From assembly GCA_030272585.1 (NCBI GenBank), contig BSYQ01000004.1:6014001-6078000 (forward strand): a stretch of 64,000 nt of DNA. The letters are read 5' to 3'. Made by a program: the position numbers and the translations under genes. A model generated the notes under the pieces. It was given only the letters and a program-made list of their open reading frames with translations, was not told the DNA's origin and searched no databases. This DNA is from Bryopsis sp. KO-2023 (lineage: Eukaryota; Chlorophyta; Ulvophyceae; Bryopsidales; Bryopsidaceae). Of this stretch, positions 24,678 through 36,899 are shown piece after piece (within the stretch, counting starts at the first letter, position 1; each line of letters opens with the position of its first letter).

Positions 24678-24962
24678 CTAATCCAGAGGCAGCCCCCACG
24701 AACAGAAAGCTGGCCAGTCATTGTGCATGACAACATAGAATCTCGTTTTTTCGTTTTTCCGGAGCCAGACAGTTTGTGGATGGAGAACGACCGCTATTTT
24801 TAACGTGCCCCACGTCTTCTTGCGCAATCGCCGTCGCGCGAAAAAGAAAACCTTGTCGGCAACTCGTTTGAACCGGAACTCTCGTTGGAAACGTGGCGTG
24901 CAGGTGTAGAACTTGCGGAGCTGTTCGCATATGGACTCCGCAGTCTCAGGGTTCTCTCGCAT
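24678..24962 (-). CDS. candidate small protein, 94 residues, unrecognised
   Basis: The ATG directly follows an in-frame TGA and the frame runs 94 codons. Composition is protein-like, with ESICEQLRKFYTC near the start, a very basic middle (ARRRLRKKTWGTLKIAVVL) and an aromatic end (HNDWPAFCSWGLPLD). No signal peptide or known motif. It overlaps open frames on the other strand, so the coding strand is not certain. Confidence 0.3.
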   Translation of the reverse strand: MRENPETAESICEQLRKFYTCTPRFQREFRFKRVADKVFFFARRRLRKKTWGTLKIAVVLHPQTVWLRKNEKTRFYVVMHNDWPAFCSWGLPLD

Positions 24963-25740
24963 TCACGCCTCCGCTGGAGGATGGTCTGTCGGAGCTCCAT
25001 CAGAGGCGTTCTCTGTGCTGGGGTATGGATGTGCAGAAGCTGCTTTCGTTCGTTTGTATACGGTAACCCCATCATAGGACAGTTTCTGTCGGGATCCGCC
25101 CTGGCGAGCGCTCAAGGGTGTGAGCGAGGATATTACGTTAGGCTTGCGGGAAGACATTCCAGTGCTCGTTTTAGGGATATTCCGAAAGAGTTGAAAAAGG
25201 TACAAGTGGTGAATAATATTACGGGACCGCTGCGCGAGAAAGGACCTGGCAAAAAAGACGAAACTGTTCTCCCCCCCCCACGTTCGCTCGACAAAGAAAG
25301 CCTCGCGGGCGTAACCACTCAGCCAGTGGTAGAAAATCCTTGGCGATGAGAAAGAGGGGGGGCAAGTATTGATGGGGGCCCTCAGAATGATTGACTAAAG
25401 ATGGATTGACTAATGATTCATGTTGTGGGTTCCACTGACCCTGGTTCAAATCCTGGCGGGTGCTAATACCTAATGAGCATATTCTCATCGGGGAGTGCAC
25501 ACCACAAAGCCCACCAAAACTCAGCAAAACTCGAAACGAACATGCAAGAATGATGATAATAAACCTGACTTTTCGATGATCGGACCCATATCACTCCGAC
25601 TCACTCATTTCTCATTTTTTTTTTTCGGGGGGCGTTGAATGTCAGGGAAACACATTCCCCCCCCCAAAAAAAAAGGGCGAAAAAACATTAATTGAATTTA
25701 TGATGACTGTTTTTGCAGGTCCGTGACAGATGTTGGGGAT

Positions 25741-28700
25741 ATGGAGCGAATGTCGCCGATGACCACTGTGATCACTCTGGGCAGTGAAATCGTTGCGATT
25801 TCCCACAGAAGTTCGGACACCTCCAAGTCATGCAGCCAGTTGGCGAAGTTGATCAACTGGCTGGTGGCGGTGATGGTGAAATTGGACGAGGCCGGCGTTT
25901 TGACCGGCAACGAGGATGGGGAGGGTTTGCTGGAGGATTTAGGCACTCAATTGCAGAACACCAGGCAACTGATGGAAAGAGGAAGCTCCATGCCGTTGGT
26001 GTACAGCATGATAAATGCTTTCCAAATCAATTCGCAATTTCGGAACGCCTGTCATTCCATCGGACTCACTCTGAAAGGTCAAGATTTTATTTTATTTTTT
26101 CTTTTATTTTTTGTCAGTTTATTAAGAAAGGGAGGGAAAAAAAAAATTGGGAGTAACATTGCATTTATTTTTTTTTGCTTTTTAAATACAAATCATGCAA
26201 GGAACCAAAAGCGGCTGGGCGGCCTTTGGAACCAAAGAAAAAGAAAAAGAAGAAAAAAACAAGTATCAGTTTGTTCAGCGCTACATAATTTGGAACCAAT
26301 TGCGCAAAAAAAGGAAAACGGTTTGTTTTTTTTATCGTAAAAAGTAAAATAATAAAATAAGAGAGTGTGTGTGTATATCCGCTTTTAAAATAAATCTAAG
26401 GTACATTCATTAGCAAATCAAACCGTGTCCACAGCTAGGTGATTTTCTTTAAAAAAAGAAAAGAAAAGTGTGTGTGTGTGTGTGTGTGATCAGCTTTGAG
26501 CCTGGTGTTACGCAGCTTTCGCGAAAGCTCCACCCGTAGCCTCCGGGAGGATGTTAAAAAATTGGAGGCTCGATTTTGCAAGGCCGTTTTTCCATTGGAT
26601 GAGCGCGAAATGAAATTTTTCACAGACACTCGCAAAATCACGGGCCAAATTTCGAAGCGAACGATATCTGCAAGGGATGGCATTCTGCAAGTCCAGCAAT
26701 TGCTTAAGGAAATTGTTGATGTGGACCGGATCACGGTGGGGTGCCACTCTGGCGGAGTACCTTCAGTTTCTTTTTTTCCTCCAATGCATGGATATTTATG
26801 AAATAAAAAATAATAGTTGGGTTTTTTTTCTCTTTGGAGTGTATGTAGCCATGCTTTCCAATGTCCCCCTTTTTCTCCCCTCTGGAAAAACAAAAACAAA
26901 ATATTAGACGATATGATTTTGGAAAATCACTAGTCTCATAGCAGAAACACAGGGGAAATATTTTTTATTTAGTATAATAAATGATCTCACTCTTTTTCAT
27001 TTTTCTTCTTTTTTTTTCCCTTGTAACCTGTTGAGAATCTCACTGTGTGAACCCTAATGTCTCCCCCCAAAAAAAATCTCGACACTGGATCCTCTCCTAT
27101 GGAATTTTTCTGAAATGTTGCTCCTGGCGTCAGAAAAAGACTCTTTTATTTTGAGAGGGGGTCATTTTTTTAAATTACCCCCCCCAAAAAAAAAGAAAAG
27201 ATGATTTCTGAAGCTGATTTTTTTTCTCCCTTTCTCTCAGGATGAATGGAAGCAAGTTGCGGAGCAGTTGTTTCACGACATGGACGTCGCTCGCGAAAAG
27301 AAAGATCGAACAGAGGAGCATTTCACTCGACAGCTTTTTCAAGCGATCATCGGCCCCGAAAAGCCTTCTCCAGAATTTTTCTGTCCGATCAGCTTGGAGC
27401 TGATGGATGATCCAGTGGTTTTGATCGACACTGCCATCACTTACGAAAAGAAAAGCATCGATGCTTGGCTGTATGCGTATGGTTCAGCCACCTGTCCAGT
27501 CAGCGGGAAATCCATCAATCTCACGTCGCATGTGCATTACGTGGAAAACAAAGCGTTGCGGAGCTTGATCGATGACTGGAAAAGGGATCATGGTTCACCA
27601 AGAGTGAGTTATTTGTGTTTCTGTTTTTCTTGGAGGGATTCCGCTTTCGATTCGAGAGGAAGAAAAGAAAATCGAAAAGGATGGACACCTGTTTTTTTCC
27701 CCAATTTATTTTTTCCGACTCCTATGCATTTTTTTCACATGCATTTAGGAAGGTAAAAAAAAGAAAATGTTGCAAAATGTTGAAAGATTTCAAAAAGAAA
27801 GTTGTCGATTGGAGCTCCCCCTCCCTCCTCTGCCAAAGGGAAAAAAAGGTTGTGACCCCCCAAAAAATCCTGGAAAAAAAGTGGTCTGAGGAAACAACAA
27901 TCAAGCAAGAAAGATGATAGTAAGAGTGGGACGATTTTGTTCTGACCTGTAACTCTGTGATGTGAGTCAGACCCCGGAAAGCTCTGATAGGGAAGGGGCG
28001 TTGGATGTCAGTCATGCTTCCACCGCGAGCGAGTTTTCCCAAGGCCGTGAGCGGAGCGACAAAGAAAGCGTTTCCGAATCTGGCTCTGCTCCACACTGTC
28101 ATTCTTCTCGACCGAATTCGTCCAATTTCATGCACAGCGGAGTCGAAGATTTTGTGAATGGTCTCAAAGTAAGCTGTGATGAGTGATTTTGGGTTTTTTG
28201 TTTTTTTTAATAATTCAAACCAAATGAAGAGCACAGATAAGAAAAGTTAAAGGTCAATTGTGAACTTAGGGAATTTTTTTTTGTTTTCCTTTTCATTTCA
28301 CCTGTAAAAATGAAGGTGGGCGTTTTCACAGACCGTGAACCAGAAAGCACAGGAGACTGGGCAAGGTTTGTGATGCTCACGGAATCAATCTTTTTTTCTC
28401 CTGGAGGAAACCTCTCATCGAAACGAAAATCGATTCCTGGGGTGTTTTTTTTCTTTGGAGGGTTGCAACCTGGTGTTATTTTTTTTTCCGAATATGTGTG
28501 AGTTTCGATGCAGGAGTCCCCGGCTCACGTGGGCAAGACCCCCCGTCGAAATCAACAAGCGACCCGATCGGTGGCTGTTCAGAATAATGAGTATGATTCT
28601 TATGATAGAGGCACAGACCCGGGTTATTGGACGGTGGCCGAACCCAGCAAGAGGGGTTGGATCCCAGAGGTGAAAAAAAAAAAAAAAAAAACGATTAACT

Positions 28701-31700
28701 TCCTGGAAAGGGGACATATTTTCGCTCGTCGAGTTCACTACATTGATGCCGTCTTTGTTTTTCCCTACGTAAAACTAGGACCGTATTGTTTGAAAATCTT
28801 GGGGTTTTTTTTTGTCTTCGACTTCACAGGCAAACATTTTTTATTTTTATTTAATTTTTTTAATTTGAACACTCGACTTCAAATCCACCTGATTGGTTTT
28901 CGTTCTATATTTTGCAGCGACAGAAAAATTGGCACTCTTTGCTGAAAAGAGTGTGTATATATTTTTGGTACATTTTGACGCACGAGTTTTTCCCCTCCCC
29001 GCTGAACTTTGTCTGTTTTCCTTTTTCGTTTTTTTTTCACCATAAAACAGCTTTTTTTACATTTCTTTTTTATTCAATTCTTTTTTCTTTTCTTTTTCTT
29101 TGGGGGCCCCAGGTGGGCGATGAGATGTCAAGAACCGGCTCGAGTGCAGGGGAGAATATCAATATGCACAATGCAATCCACACCAACACCGAAAGCAGAG
29201 CACCCACCCAGGTGATCAGGCCTCGAAAACACAAAACACGAGACTGTTTTGTTTTTTTTTTGTCAGGGGCCAAGGATTTGTGGGATTTTAGTCATCATAG
29301 CCTCAGAACAAAACTTTGAAGAATTTTAAATGTACAGCGTCAAGTCAGGAGTTTTCAGAAGAAAAAAAAAATTGCGTAATAGATGCATTTTGCAGAAAGG
29401 GGGGAGCAGCTTCTGTTGTTTTTTTGGGGGGCTGATGTCTTGCTTAACACAGGAAATCGGGTTGTGTTTGACAGAGCATTCAGAGTCGAATGCTGGGGTG
29501 TTGTCAGCATGGAGACCTCCGAGGATTGTTCGAGTATGAAGCCAAGGGCTGGAGCCCCATGTATTCAGACGAGGTGAAAACTGCTAGTCCAGAAATCCTC
29601 TTTTTTTTAACGTTTTAAACATTTAAACGTTTTTTTAAACGTTCTTTCGTGGACGTCAACAGAAAGTGGCTTTTTTTTTAAGTAAAACGAAAACAAGATT
29701 TTAATATTTCTAGTTTGCTATAAGAGTAGGTTGTCCAGAACCCCCCCCTCCCCAAAAAAAAATAATAAAAGAAGGAAAAAAGACCTTCTCGAAAACTTTC
29801 TTGGGAGTTGGCTGTTGACCATTTGTTTTCAAAGGATTGATTGTATTTTCGTGACATGCTGGCATATTTTTTGTGTTTGTATGAAGGGGGGACGTACCTG
29901 TTTGCACCTTGCAGCAGCTTATAATCACTTGGAAATTGTGAATCATCTTTTGGAGATGGGTCATAATGTAGATGTCACGACTGAGGTGCGCTATTCCATA
30001 TTGACAAAAAATAAAAATAAAAATTATAGATATATATATTCCTCATTGGAGATCCACCCTAATGACACCGCTTGTCCAAAAAAGCATTCCTAGTTTTTTC
30101 TCCTGCTTGTTCTGTCGTGAGTCCTGAAAACCTCAATAAAACCCCGAAAAAAAAAAAAAAAGAACCAAAAAACCCAAAAAACCCAAAAAAAACCAACTTC
30201 AAAATGCAGTCGGGGAGTGAAGTGTGGTTTGTTTCGTTTTGTCAGGGAGATTTTGCAACGCCGTTGTATATGGCTGCTTGTGGGGGCCACACAGAGATCA
30301 CACGGGCGCTTCTTAGGAAGGAGGCCAACGTTATGATTGTGAATAAGGTGGCTGAGTTTTTTCTTTTAGATGATTTGCAGGAACAACCGTACGCAGGAAA
30401 ATCAAAAATGAAGGCAGTAATGGAGGTTACACTTTTCTCTCACTTTTTTTTTTTTTTTTGATGCGGAAAAAAAAAAGTCCATCCATAACTTGAACAATGG
30501 GTAGTAAACCCAAAAAATTTCATCGATCCTTTCTTATTTTTTAGATTGCTGTTTGTGATGGTATGGAGATGCTGCTTAAAATACTGGTCGTCATTTTGTT
30601 CAATTTTTTTAACTTTTTTCCATTCTTTTTTTTTTTTTTTTTGGTTGTGATAGTATGGTTGGAGCCCTTTGCATGCTGCAGCAGATCAAGGTCACTATGA
30701 AATGGTCAAAGATATTTTGGATCATGCTCTCAGTGCTAAATTGAGGACTTACGTTAATCTTACAACTGAGGTAGAATAAAAACAAAAAAATTATACAGAT
30801 ATCTAAAAAACAAAATGTATTCAAGAAACCACTCATGTTAACTTTGTTCTCGCAAGCAGGAAAAAAAGAAATTCGCTGCAGTTCGTTGAAAGGTCTTTTT
30901 CTTTTCCCTCGAGAATATGGTCGATTACTTCTTCTCCTGTTGTTTTTTTTTCTGGTCCAAACTGCATAGTTTTTTTCTTTTCTTTTTTGAAGTCGTGACA
31001 TTTTCTTTTTTCATCAAACCACAAAAAATTGTTTTTTCAAGATGAATCTTGAGGATGGCATAACATACATTCACTCACCAAATAGGCAAAAAATATGCAT
31101 GCATTCATGTCCACAGTATGTTTTAATTTTATTGGTTTTGTTCTTCGATTGTTTTTTTTTTTTTGGGGGGGGGGGGGGAAGGGGGGCTGGAGGGTTGGCA
31201 CGGACAGTATCATTTTCATGTTGTTGATTGGGTGGAGTTTGTCGATTCTCGCAGGCTGGGTGGAGTGTTTTGCATCATGCCACTAGGTCAGGAAATTTGA
31301 AACTCATTCGACTTCTGCTTCCTCTCTGCGGCAACCATCTCAATCAGCAATGCAACGTAGGTCATATTCTGGAACTCCTTTTCAAAAAGTTTCCACCAAT
31401 CTTTTTCTGCCCAAGGAAATCGTAGAGAGAAAAGAAAGAGAGGAAAAACAGAAAAGACACCTCGAATCTTGATTTCCTTGAACTCAATTGAGTGCTAATC
31501 CAATTTTTAGGCTGCACATGGCTTCTTCAGGGAAATGCCATTGCAGCGTAATTACTTGACCTATTCGTTGTTGTTTTTCTCGTTTTTTTCCCCAAAGGAC
31601 ATCAAAAATATCGGTGAAACGACTAGAGATCGTCTCCGATCGATTCGACATGTTATTTTATTCTTTTGCGAAATATTTTTTTGATGTGTGTGGGCAGGTT

Positions 31701-33209
31701 GGCTACACCCCGCTACATATAGCAGCCGACAATGGTTTGGATGATGTTGCTGAGCTCCTATTGGAAGCAGGTGCCGATGCCAATGTTCAATCAAAGGTAA
31801 TCACAGGTATTGATATTTTCTTTAATATTTTAAAGAGAATTTGAAATATTTTCTTTAACATTTTCAAGAAAATTTAAAATATTTTCTTATTTTATAGGTA
31901 AGAATGTTTTATTTTTTTAACCTTTCGAGTGTTCTTTTTTTTTTGCCTGTTAACTGTGACTGTTCTCTTGACCAAAAAACAATGAACAAATGCAATGTGC
32001 TGTAATGAAGCTTTCATTTTATTTTATTATTTTTCTCTTCTTTAATTCAAACGAGATGTTCTGATGATGTGCTGCATGGAGTTATTATTTTCATTGTGTG
32101 TGCATTTTATCTTTGAAAACTGTTTTTTTTTTTTTTTGGATTTTTTCGCTTTTGAGAAAAAGAGGAGCATTCTCTGTGTTCAAGAAGTGAAAGATGTTTT
32201 TTGTTTTTTTGTTTTGGCATTGTAAGGATGGATGGACTGCCCTCCATGTTGCACAAGATAAGAATAATATTGTCATTTGCCGAATGCTGTTGAGGAAGAA
32301 TGCCAACCCTGATCTCGCTGGACAGGTGCTTTTAAATTGGTTTATGTTTAATTGGTGTTGGGCAAAGTGTTTCAAGGAGGGTTTTGAGTTGTGTTGCCAG
32401 TCGTGCGATTGCTTTAGGGCAAAAATAAGTTGATATTTCCAAGCACTTGATCCGTTTTTTTTTAATTTCATGTTTTCTTTTCTTTATGTATTTTTTTTTT
32501 TCGGCCTCCTTCCCCCCCCCCCCCTTATCCATATTTTTTTTCCTCTCCTATTTTTCCTGAAATCTGTTGATCTGTGAATCTTCAAAAGAAAAAAATAATG
32601 TCCATTATGCAGGACCTCGTTCACAAAACAAAATGGTTTTTCTTTATTATTGCAGTTCTATCGTGGTGTTTTTTAGTTTAGTTTAGTTCCCATTTTTCAA
32701 CTTTTTTTTTCCCTTAAAATAATGGTCAGGATGGCGTTACTGCACTTCACAGAGCTGCTTTTCAGAATCACATAGAGTTTGCAAAGATCTTGGTCAAAGA
32801 GGGAAAAGCGAGTTTGAACAAGAGGACCATGGTAAACCCAGTTCTGCTATGCTCAAAAAAAAACCTTTTTTCTCTGCATGTGATAATATATTTCATTGCA
32901 AATATGTGTGTGGTGATGTGGCAGTTTGTTTTTCTTTTGGAAAACTGATAGGATCTGTTCATCCATGGAGTTTCGTTGTGTTTTTGCCCCCAATGGTTTT
33001 TCTTTTTAGTGTTTTGTCCGCTTGATTTCCTCTGTAACGTGTTTTTCTTGTTTGTTTGTTTGTTTAATCAGCCGAACGGGAGGTCGGGGCGAAAAGCAAT
33101 ACAAATTGCAAGCGATAGAAATCACCATGAACTGCACAATTTCCTCTTCAAATCTGGACTTCAGCGAATGTTTAGAGTGAGCATGGGAGGGTTGAATAGC
33201 AATAGCTAG
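25741..33209 (+). CDS. gene B: U-box / ankyrin-repeat protein, probable E3 ubiquitin ligase, 15 exons
   Basis: Exons: 25741-26077, 26494-26735, 27241-27603, 27971-28168, 28514-28669, 29113-29211, 29475-29573, 29887-29985, 30246-30347, 30654-30770, 31255-31356, 31698-31796, 32227-32325, 32730-32831 and 33072-33209. Every junction is GT-AG with matching phase, about 783 residues. The start was chosen at ATG 25741 because it aligns with gene A's N-terminus; the exon itself begins at 25719. Domain order is the helical region (to ~193), the U-box (SPEFFCPISLELMDDPVV, TYEKKSIDAW, CPVSGKS), a Ser-rich linker encoded by three exons, then about nine ankyrin repeats (GWSPLHAAADQGH, GYTPLHIAADNG, GWTALHVAQDKNN). 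The last exon (GRKAIQIASDRNHHELHNFL) is a degenerate capping repeat. It is the largest paralogue, mainly through its longer linker. Confidence 0.9.
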
Positions 33210-35253
33210 CATGCAAAATGCGTGAAAAAAAAATTGAAAAAAAAGTTGGGGGGGTGGGATAGGGACAAGATTAGAAGCATCAACATTACTAATACCACAA
33301 TCATCAAGCGACTCCTCTCAAAGGGGGGGGAGGGGATTTTGACAATAAATTTTTTAATCTCAACTTTTGGGGGTGGATAGGATAAGAGGGAGTGCACCAG
33401 AACGTTGAAGCAAAAAAAAACCAACCAGGGACAAAAAAAAGAAGCGATACTTTCTCCTCGACTTTTTCTTTTTCTTTTTCTTTTTTGATTTATCTGTATG
33501 ATTTACCTTTTTTTTTTAATTGATCAGGATGATTTCATTTTTCAAGACAAAAAGTGAAAGGTAAAGTCAACCCTTTCCATGTGTGTGTGTGTGTGTGTGA
33601 TTTTTTTTCTTTTATCCTTTTTTTTTTTTTCAACTGACTTGATTTTTGAAGAGGATTGAAAAATTTTACTTTTACACAACAGGTTACAGATCAATTGGAA
33701 TAAATTGGATTGATCTTGAAACTTCTTCCGGGAAAAAGAAAATATCGAAAGGTGAAGCCGTTATTTATTTTGTTTTTATTTCTTCTTTTTTTTCCCTTCA
33801 TTTTCATTCTGTCAGACATAGGGCAAGTTTTTGAGGTTCTCATCTTCTGATTGTGATGGTTTGGTTTTGACTGATTTTCTTCTTCTTTTTATCATGATTT
33901 ATCCACATCAGAAAAGAAACAAATTGTATTTAAGAAAGAAAAAAAAACATAGACTGGGGGTTGAGACAGAGAGACGGTCGATTAAAACCGAACTTTTTTT
34001 TTTAATTCAAATTGGATGCTATTCTGAAGGGAGAGAGGGGGTATGATCATTTTGCAGTTAGCCAATGGAAAGTCATTTTTATTTTGATCTCGTTCATTGT
34101 AGTCTCAAACGTGGAAAAAGAAAGCTGAGAAAAGTATCAAAAACAAAAGGGAGAAAAATTGTCAGGCAATTATTTCGTTGTTTTTTTCTGGGTTTTTTCC
34201 GGTCTTTCTTAAGCAGAAAATGAAAGGGAAGGAGAGAGAATTGCGAACATTTTTAGAAAAAGAAAAAAAACCCGAGCAAAATGAGCAACAGTTTTAGGCT
34301 GTGGTATTTTTTTTTTCCTCTTTTTCCTCCCTTATTTTTCACAGTGATGTTCCTCTGCTTTTTCCTTTTCATCCAGCTGTTTTTTTTTGGTTTTTTTTGC
34401 CTTTGCTCTCGTTTTTTTGATTTGGTATTGCCTGATTTTTTGGGTGTTTTCGTTTTCTATTATTCAAGGTTTTTATTTATGTTTCCCTCTTTTTTTTCCC
34501 TCAAAAGCTCCCGAGCGTCTATATTTTTGTACTGGACCATAGATATTGTATGTGATCGTTTCTAATATGTTCGCTTTTCACCCCAGTTGAAAAATATAAC
34601 AGAAAGACGGGGTGGAAAGAAGAATTGACTCAATAAATAAATCAAGATAGTGCGGTTTCCTTTTTTTAAATTGAATGGACGGAGAGGTGGAAAACATGGA
34701 GGGAAAAAAAAAAGAGAGGGGAGTTGGTAGGATGATTTGTAGACAGCACACAGTGTTGAAGTGGCATTTGGGGGGGGGTCCAGCAGGAGTGGGAGTCGAA
34801 AAAACAACAGAAAACGTAAAATAGATTGAAGAAGAAAGATGGGATGGGTTTATATCTGGAACGATGAGGAAAACCTTTCATTGTGTGGGTCTTATTTTGA
34901 ATGGTCGATTTCTTTCTGCACCGAATAGTTGGAATCATTGTTGAGTGTGTATCATTATGTAAGAATGCCAGGGAAGAAAACGATACTCTTGCCCTCATTG
35001 GTTTGGGACTTTTTTTCTTTCTGATTTTCTGTTTGATTCCTGGCTGTTTCTTCATCTGTCTTTTTGCTTGATTCAAAAACTAGGGAAATGGCTGGGAGAT
35101 GGCTGGGGGGGGGGGGGTCCTATCGTCCTCACAAACCACACAATCGTGGCGGCGGCAGCGTTCCACCTCCACACTGGAAGAGCAACCACCATTTGTAAAA
35201 CTCTCCTGTGTCGCTCGTGAGTCAGTCTATCATACCTCCGTTGAACGCCAGAA
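33210..35253. other. intergenic, 3' of gene B
   Basis: Very T-rich and homopolymer-rich to about 35.0 kb, including a (GT)n run near 33581-33599. It presumably contains the gene B 3' UTR. No credible coding exon or structured RNA was seen. The sequence becomes GC-richer from about 35.1 kb, just before the next small gene. Confidence 0.5.
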
Positions 35254-35670
35254 ATGACCAATCCCAATCAACCCTCGCCGTTCGCGCGGCTCGGTTCTAA
35301 CATCTCATACCGCCTTCCTCAGGTGCCTGGAGGCGCACGGGGGGAAAAAGGGTGTCGTAAAAGAACGTGGCGTAGGAGGTTGGGCGTAGAATTTGAACTA
35401 TTTTTGGAAGCGCTGCCGCAGGTTGACAACTCTGTTCCGGCCCCTCACCACGTCACCTATCTCACAAGAGCTGCAGGACGTATCACCAGAAGGAAAGAAG
35501 GTGAGTGGCAAGGGTTTTTTTTGTCTTTCCTGCCTCTCGCAGCCCTACAAAATATAAGGAAGCACGCGTGGGGACTTTACGACCACGCCGTTCGTGCCGG
35601 AGGGCGTTCTTTTGAACCTTTCCTGTTACGACACACCCTTGTTGGCTTCTGTCGTCGCGAGCTCGGGTAG
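35254..35670 (+). CDS. small unrecognised protein, two exons, 124 residues
   Basis: Exon 1, 35254-35500, ends at AAAGAAG before GTGAGT. Exon 2, 35543-35670, starts after CTCTCGCAG. The phases match. The product is basic (KGCRKRTWRRRLG; RAAGRITRRKE) with a C-terminal part rich in Arg, His and aromatics (KHAWGLYDHAVRAGG, LLRHTLVGFCRRELG). The size and basic character recall small mitochondrial or ribosome-associated proteins, but no family is recognised. A further small intron (CAG/gtgcct at 35324 to ccgcag at about 35427) would also keep the frame and give about 90 residues. The 42-bp second intron is shorter than most introns here. Confidence 0.45.
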   Translation: MTNPNQPSPFARLGSNISYRLPQVPGGARGEKGCRKRTWRRRLGVEFELFLEALPQVDNSVPAPHHVTYLTRAAGRITRRKEGEWQGFFLSFLPLAALQNIRKHAWGLYDHAVRAGGRSFEPFLLRHTLVGFCRRELG

Positions 35671-36899
35671 CGCTGCTTACTATTAAGACAACTCACGAGT
35701 TTCGCCGACACGTCTGCGACACGGGTTTTCGCTTGCTTTGTGTGTGCGTGGAAAGGGGTGGGGGTAAAGTTTCGCTTTGTTTCCTTGCACCGTCGACATC
35801 CGCCCCGACTTTTACGTCCCCGTCACGTGATCCATATTTGCTCGTCGGATAATTGAATGCCGCCCTTCCGTTTTCCGCGACAGCCTGAATTTGCCATCAG
35901 GAAGCGAACGACCTCCGGCTGAGCGTCGCTGATCTTTCGCGGAGGGCGACACCGAAGCAGTTTGACAAATGGCGTGGGTTAGTTTTTCGATCTTGGATTT
36001 GTGTCGACTGAAACGACCGTTACGTTCGACAACGTAACGCCGCACCCCGTAACTCTACAGTAGTTACTGACAGATTGGGCCGTTAGAAATTATGCCTCAG
36101 TATGTTGTCCAGTACAACCTGATTGTCTGGGCAAACCTCGTGTTTGAGAGGACTGTGGGTGCATAATCGCGTAAAAACTCCTTCTGCACTCGCGATCACA
36201 TCACGGCCTCCAGCAAAACCGCGATCGCGGCGTACCCACGAGGAAGAACCGTCGATCGACTGGACAGCGTAAATGAGTCAGAGTGGGAGGGGTTTCGGCG
36301 AGTGGTTAGTTTCGACGCTCAGTGAAATAAAGGTGGGTGGCGGAGGGCAAGCGCCGGCTCTGTCTCCCCCTAGCTTAAATTCAAATTCGTAGGTAAATTG
36401 GGAAGGGAGAAAAACAATACTTGGAATGTTTTTTGAAGCATTTTCTTGTGGAGGGTGATTTCTGTCTGTGGAGATCGACTTACGGAAACAACACCCGCGC
36501 AGCGATCGGATTTCGCTGCGCCATCCGCGCGTTTCCATAACAAAGTATGCGAACAATTTTTTTCTCGCTTCGGCAGCACAGCTTCTCCTCTTTGTGTCGT
36601 TGAATGAAGGGGGGGGAGGGGTCCTTTGTGCGTGTTGTATTTTTTTTTCCATTTCAGAATTCGTCATCGGACGGTTGTGAAATTCCGCGCACGTGTTCGC
36701 TCGGGTGTCGAAAATCCCCGCAGCAGGCTCGCTAGCTTCACCGCGATATAACAGCAACATGAACCCCCCAAAACACCCAAAACACAACCTAGGGTATTTG
36801 TAGTAATAACCTGGCCTCGGCTCAACGAATTGATCTCCGTCCACGAAATCGGCGTGTTCTGACTTCGATCGTTTCCAACGGTCGCAGGAGATTTGCGAC
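35671..36899. promoter_or_regulatory. upstream region of gene C
   Basis: Mixed to GC-rich sequence with no supported exon. It holds the promoter and 5' UTR of gene C. GGTCGCAG at about 36881-36888, just upstream of the ATG, looks like an acceptor and suggests a 5' UTR intron, as in gene B. Confidence 0.4.

Larger units (their letters stand above)
22464..25740. promoter_or_regulatory. head-to-head spacer between U-box/ankyrin genes A and B
   Basis: Genes A and B are transcribed away from this 3.3-kb region, which must hold both promoters. Part of it (about 23.3-25.4 kb) is clearly more GC-rich than its surroundings and contains long open frames on both strands, so an additional gene cannot be excluded. 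An acceptor-like TTTTTGCAG at 25710-25718 just before gene B's first exon suggests a 5' UTR intron in B. Confidence 0.5.

Noticed and set aside
25430-25480. Possible tRNA on the plus strand (GGTTCAAATCC B box)
   Set aside because: The T arm has a T-T mismatch, and no acceptor stem, D arm or anticodon arm can be formed from the preceding 60 bases.
28341-28374. Extra 34-nt exon in gene B between exons 4 and 5
   Set aside because: It has AG and GT borders, but its length would break the otherwise continuous phase-0 frame, and genes A and C have no counterpart.
33581-33599. GT-repeat tracts here and near 26466 and 58502 as regulatory elements
   Set aside because: They are ordinary short microsatellites in introns or spacers with nothing to tie them to regulation.
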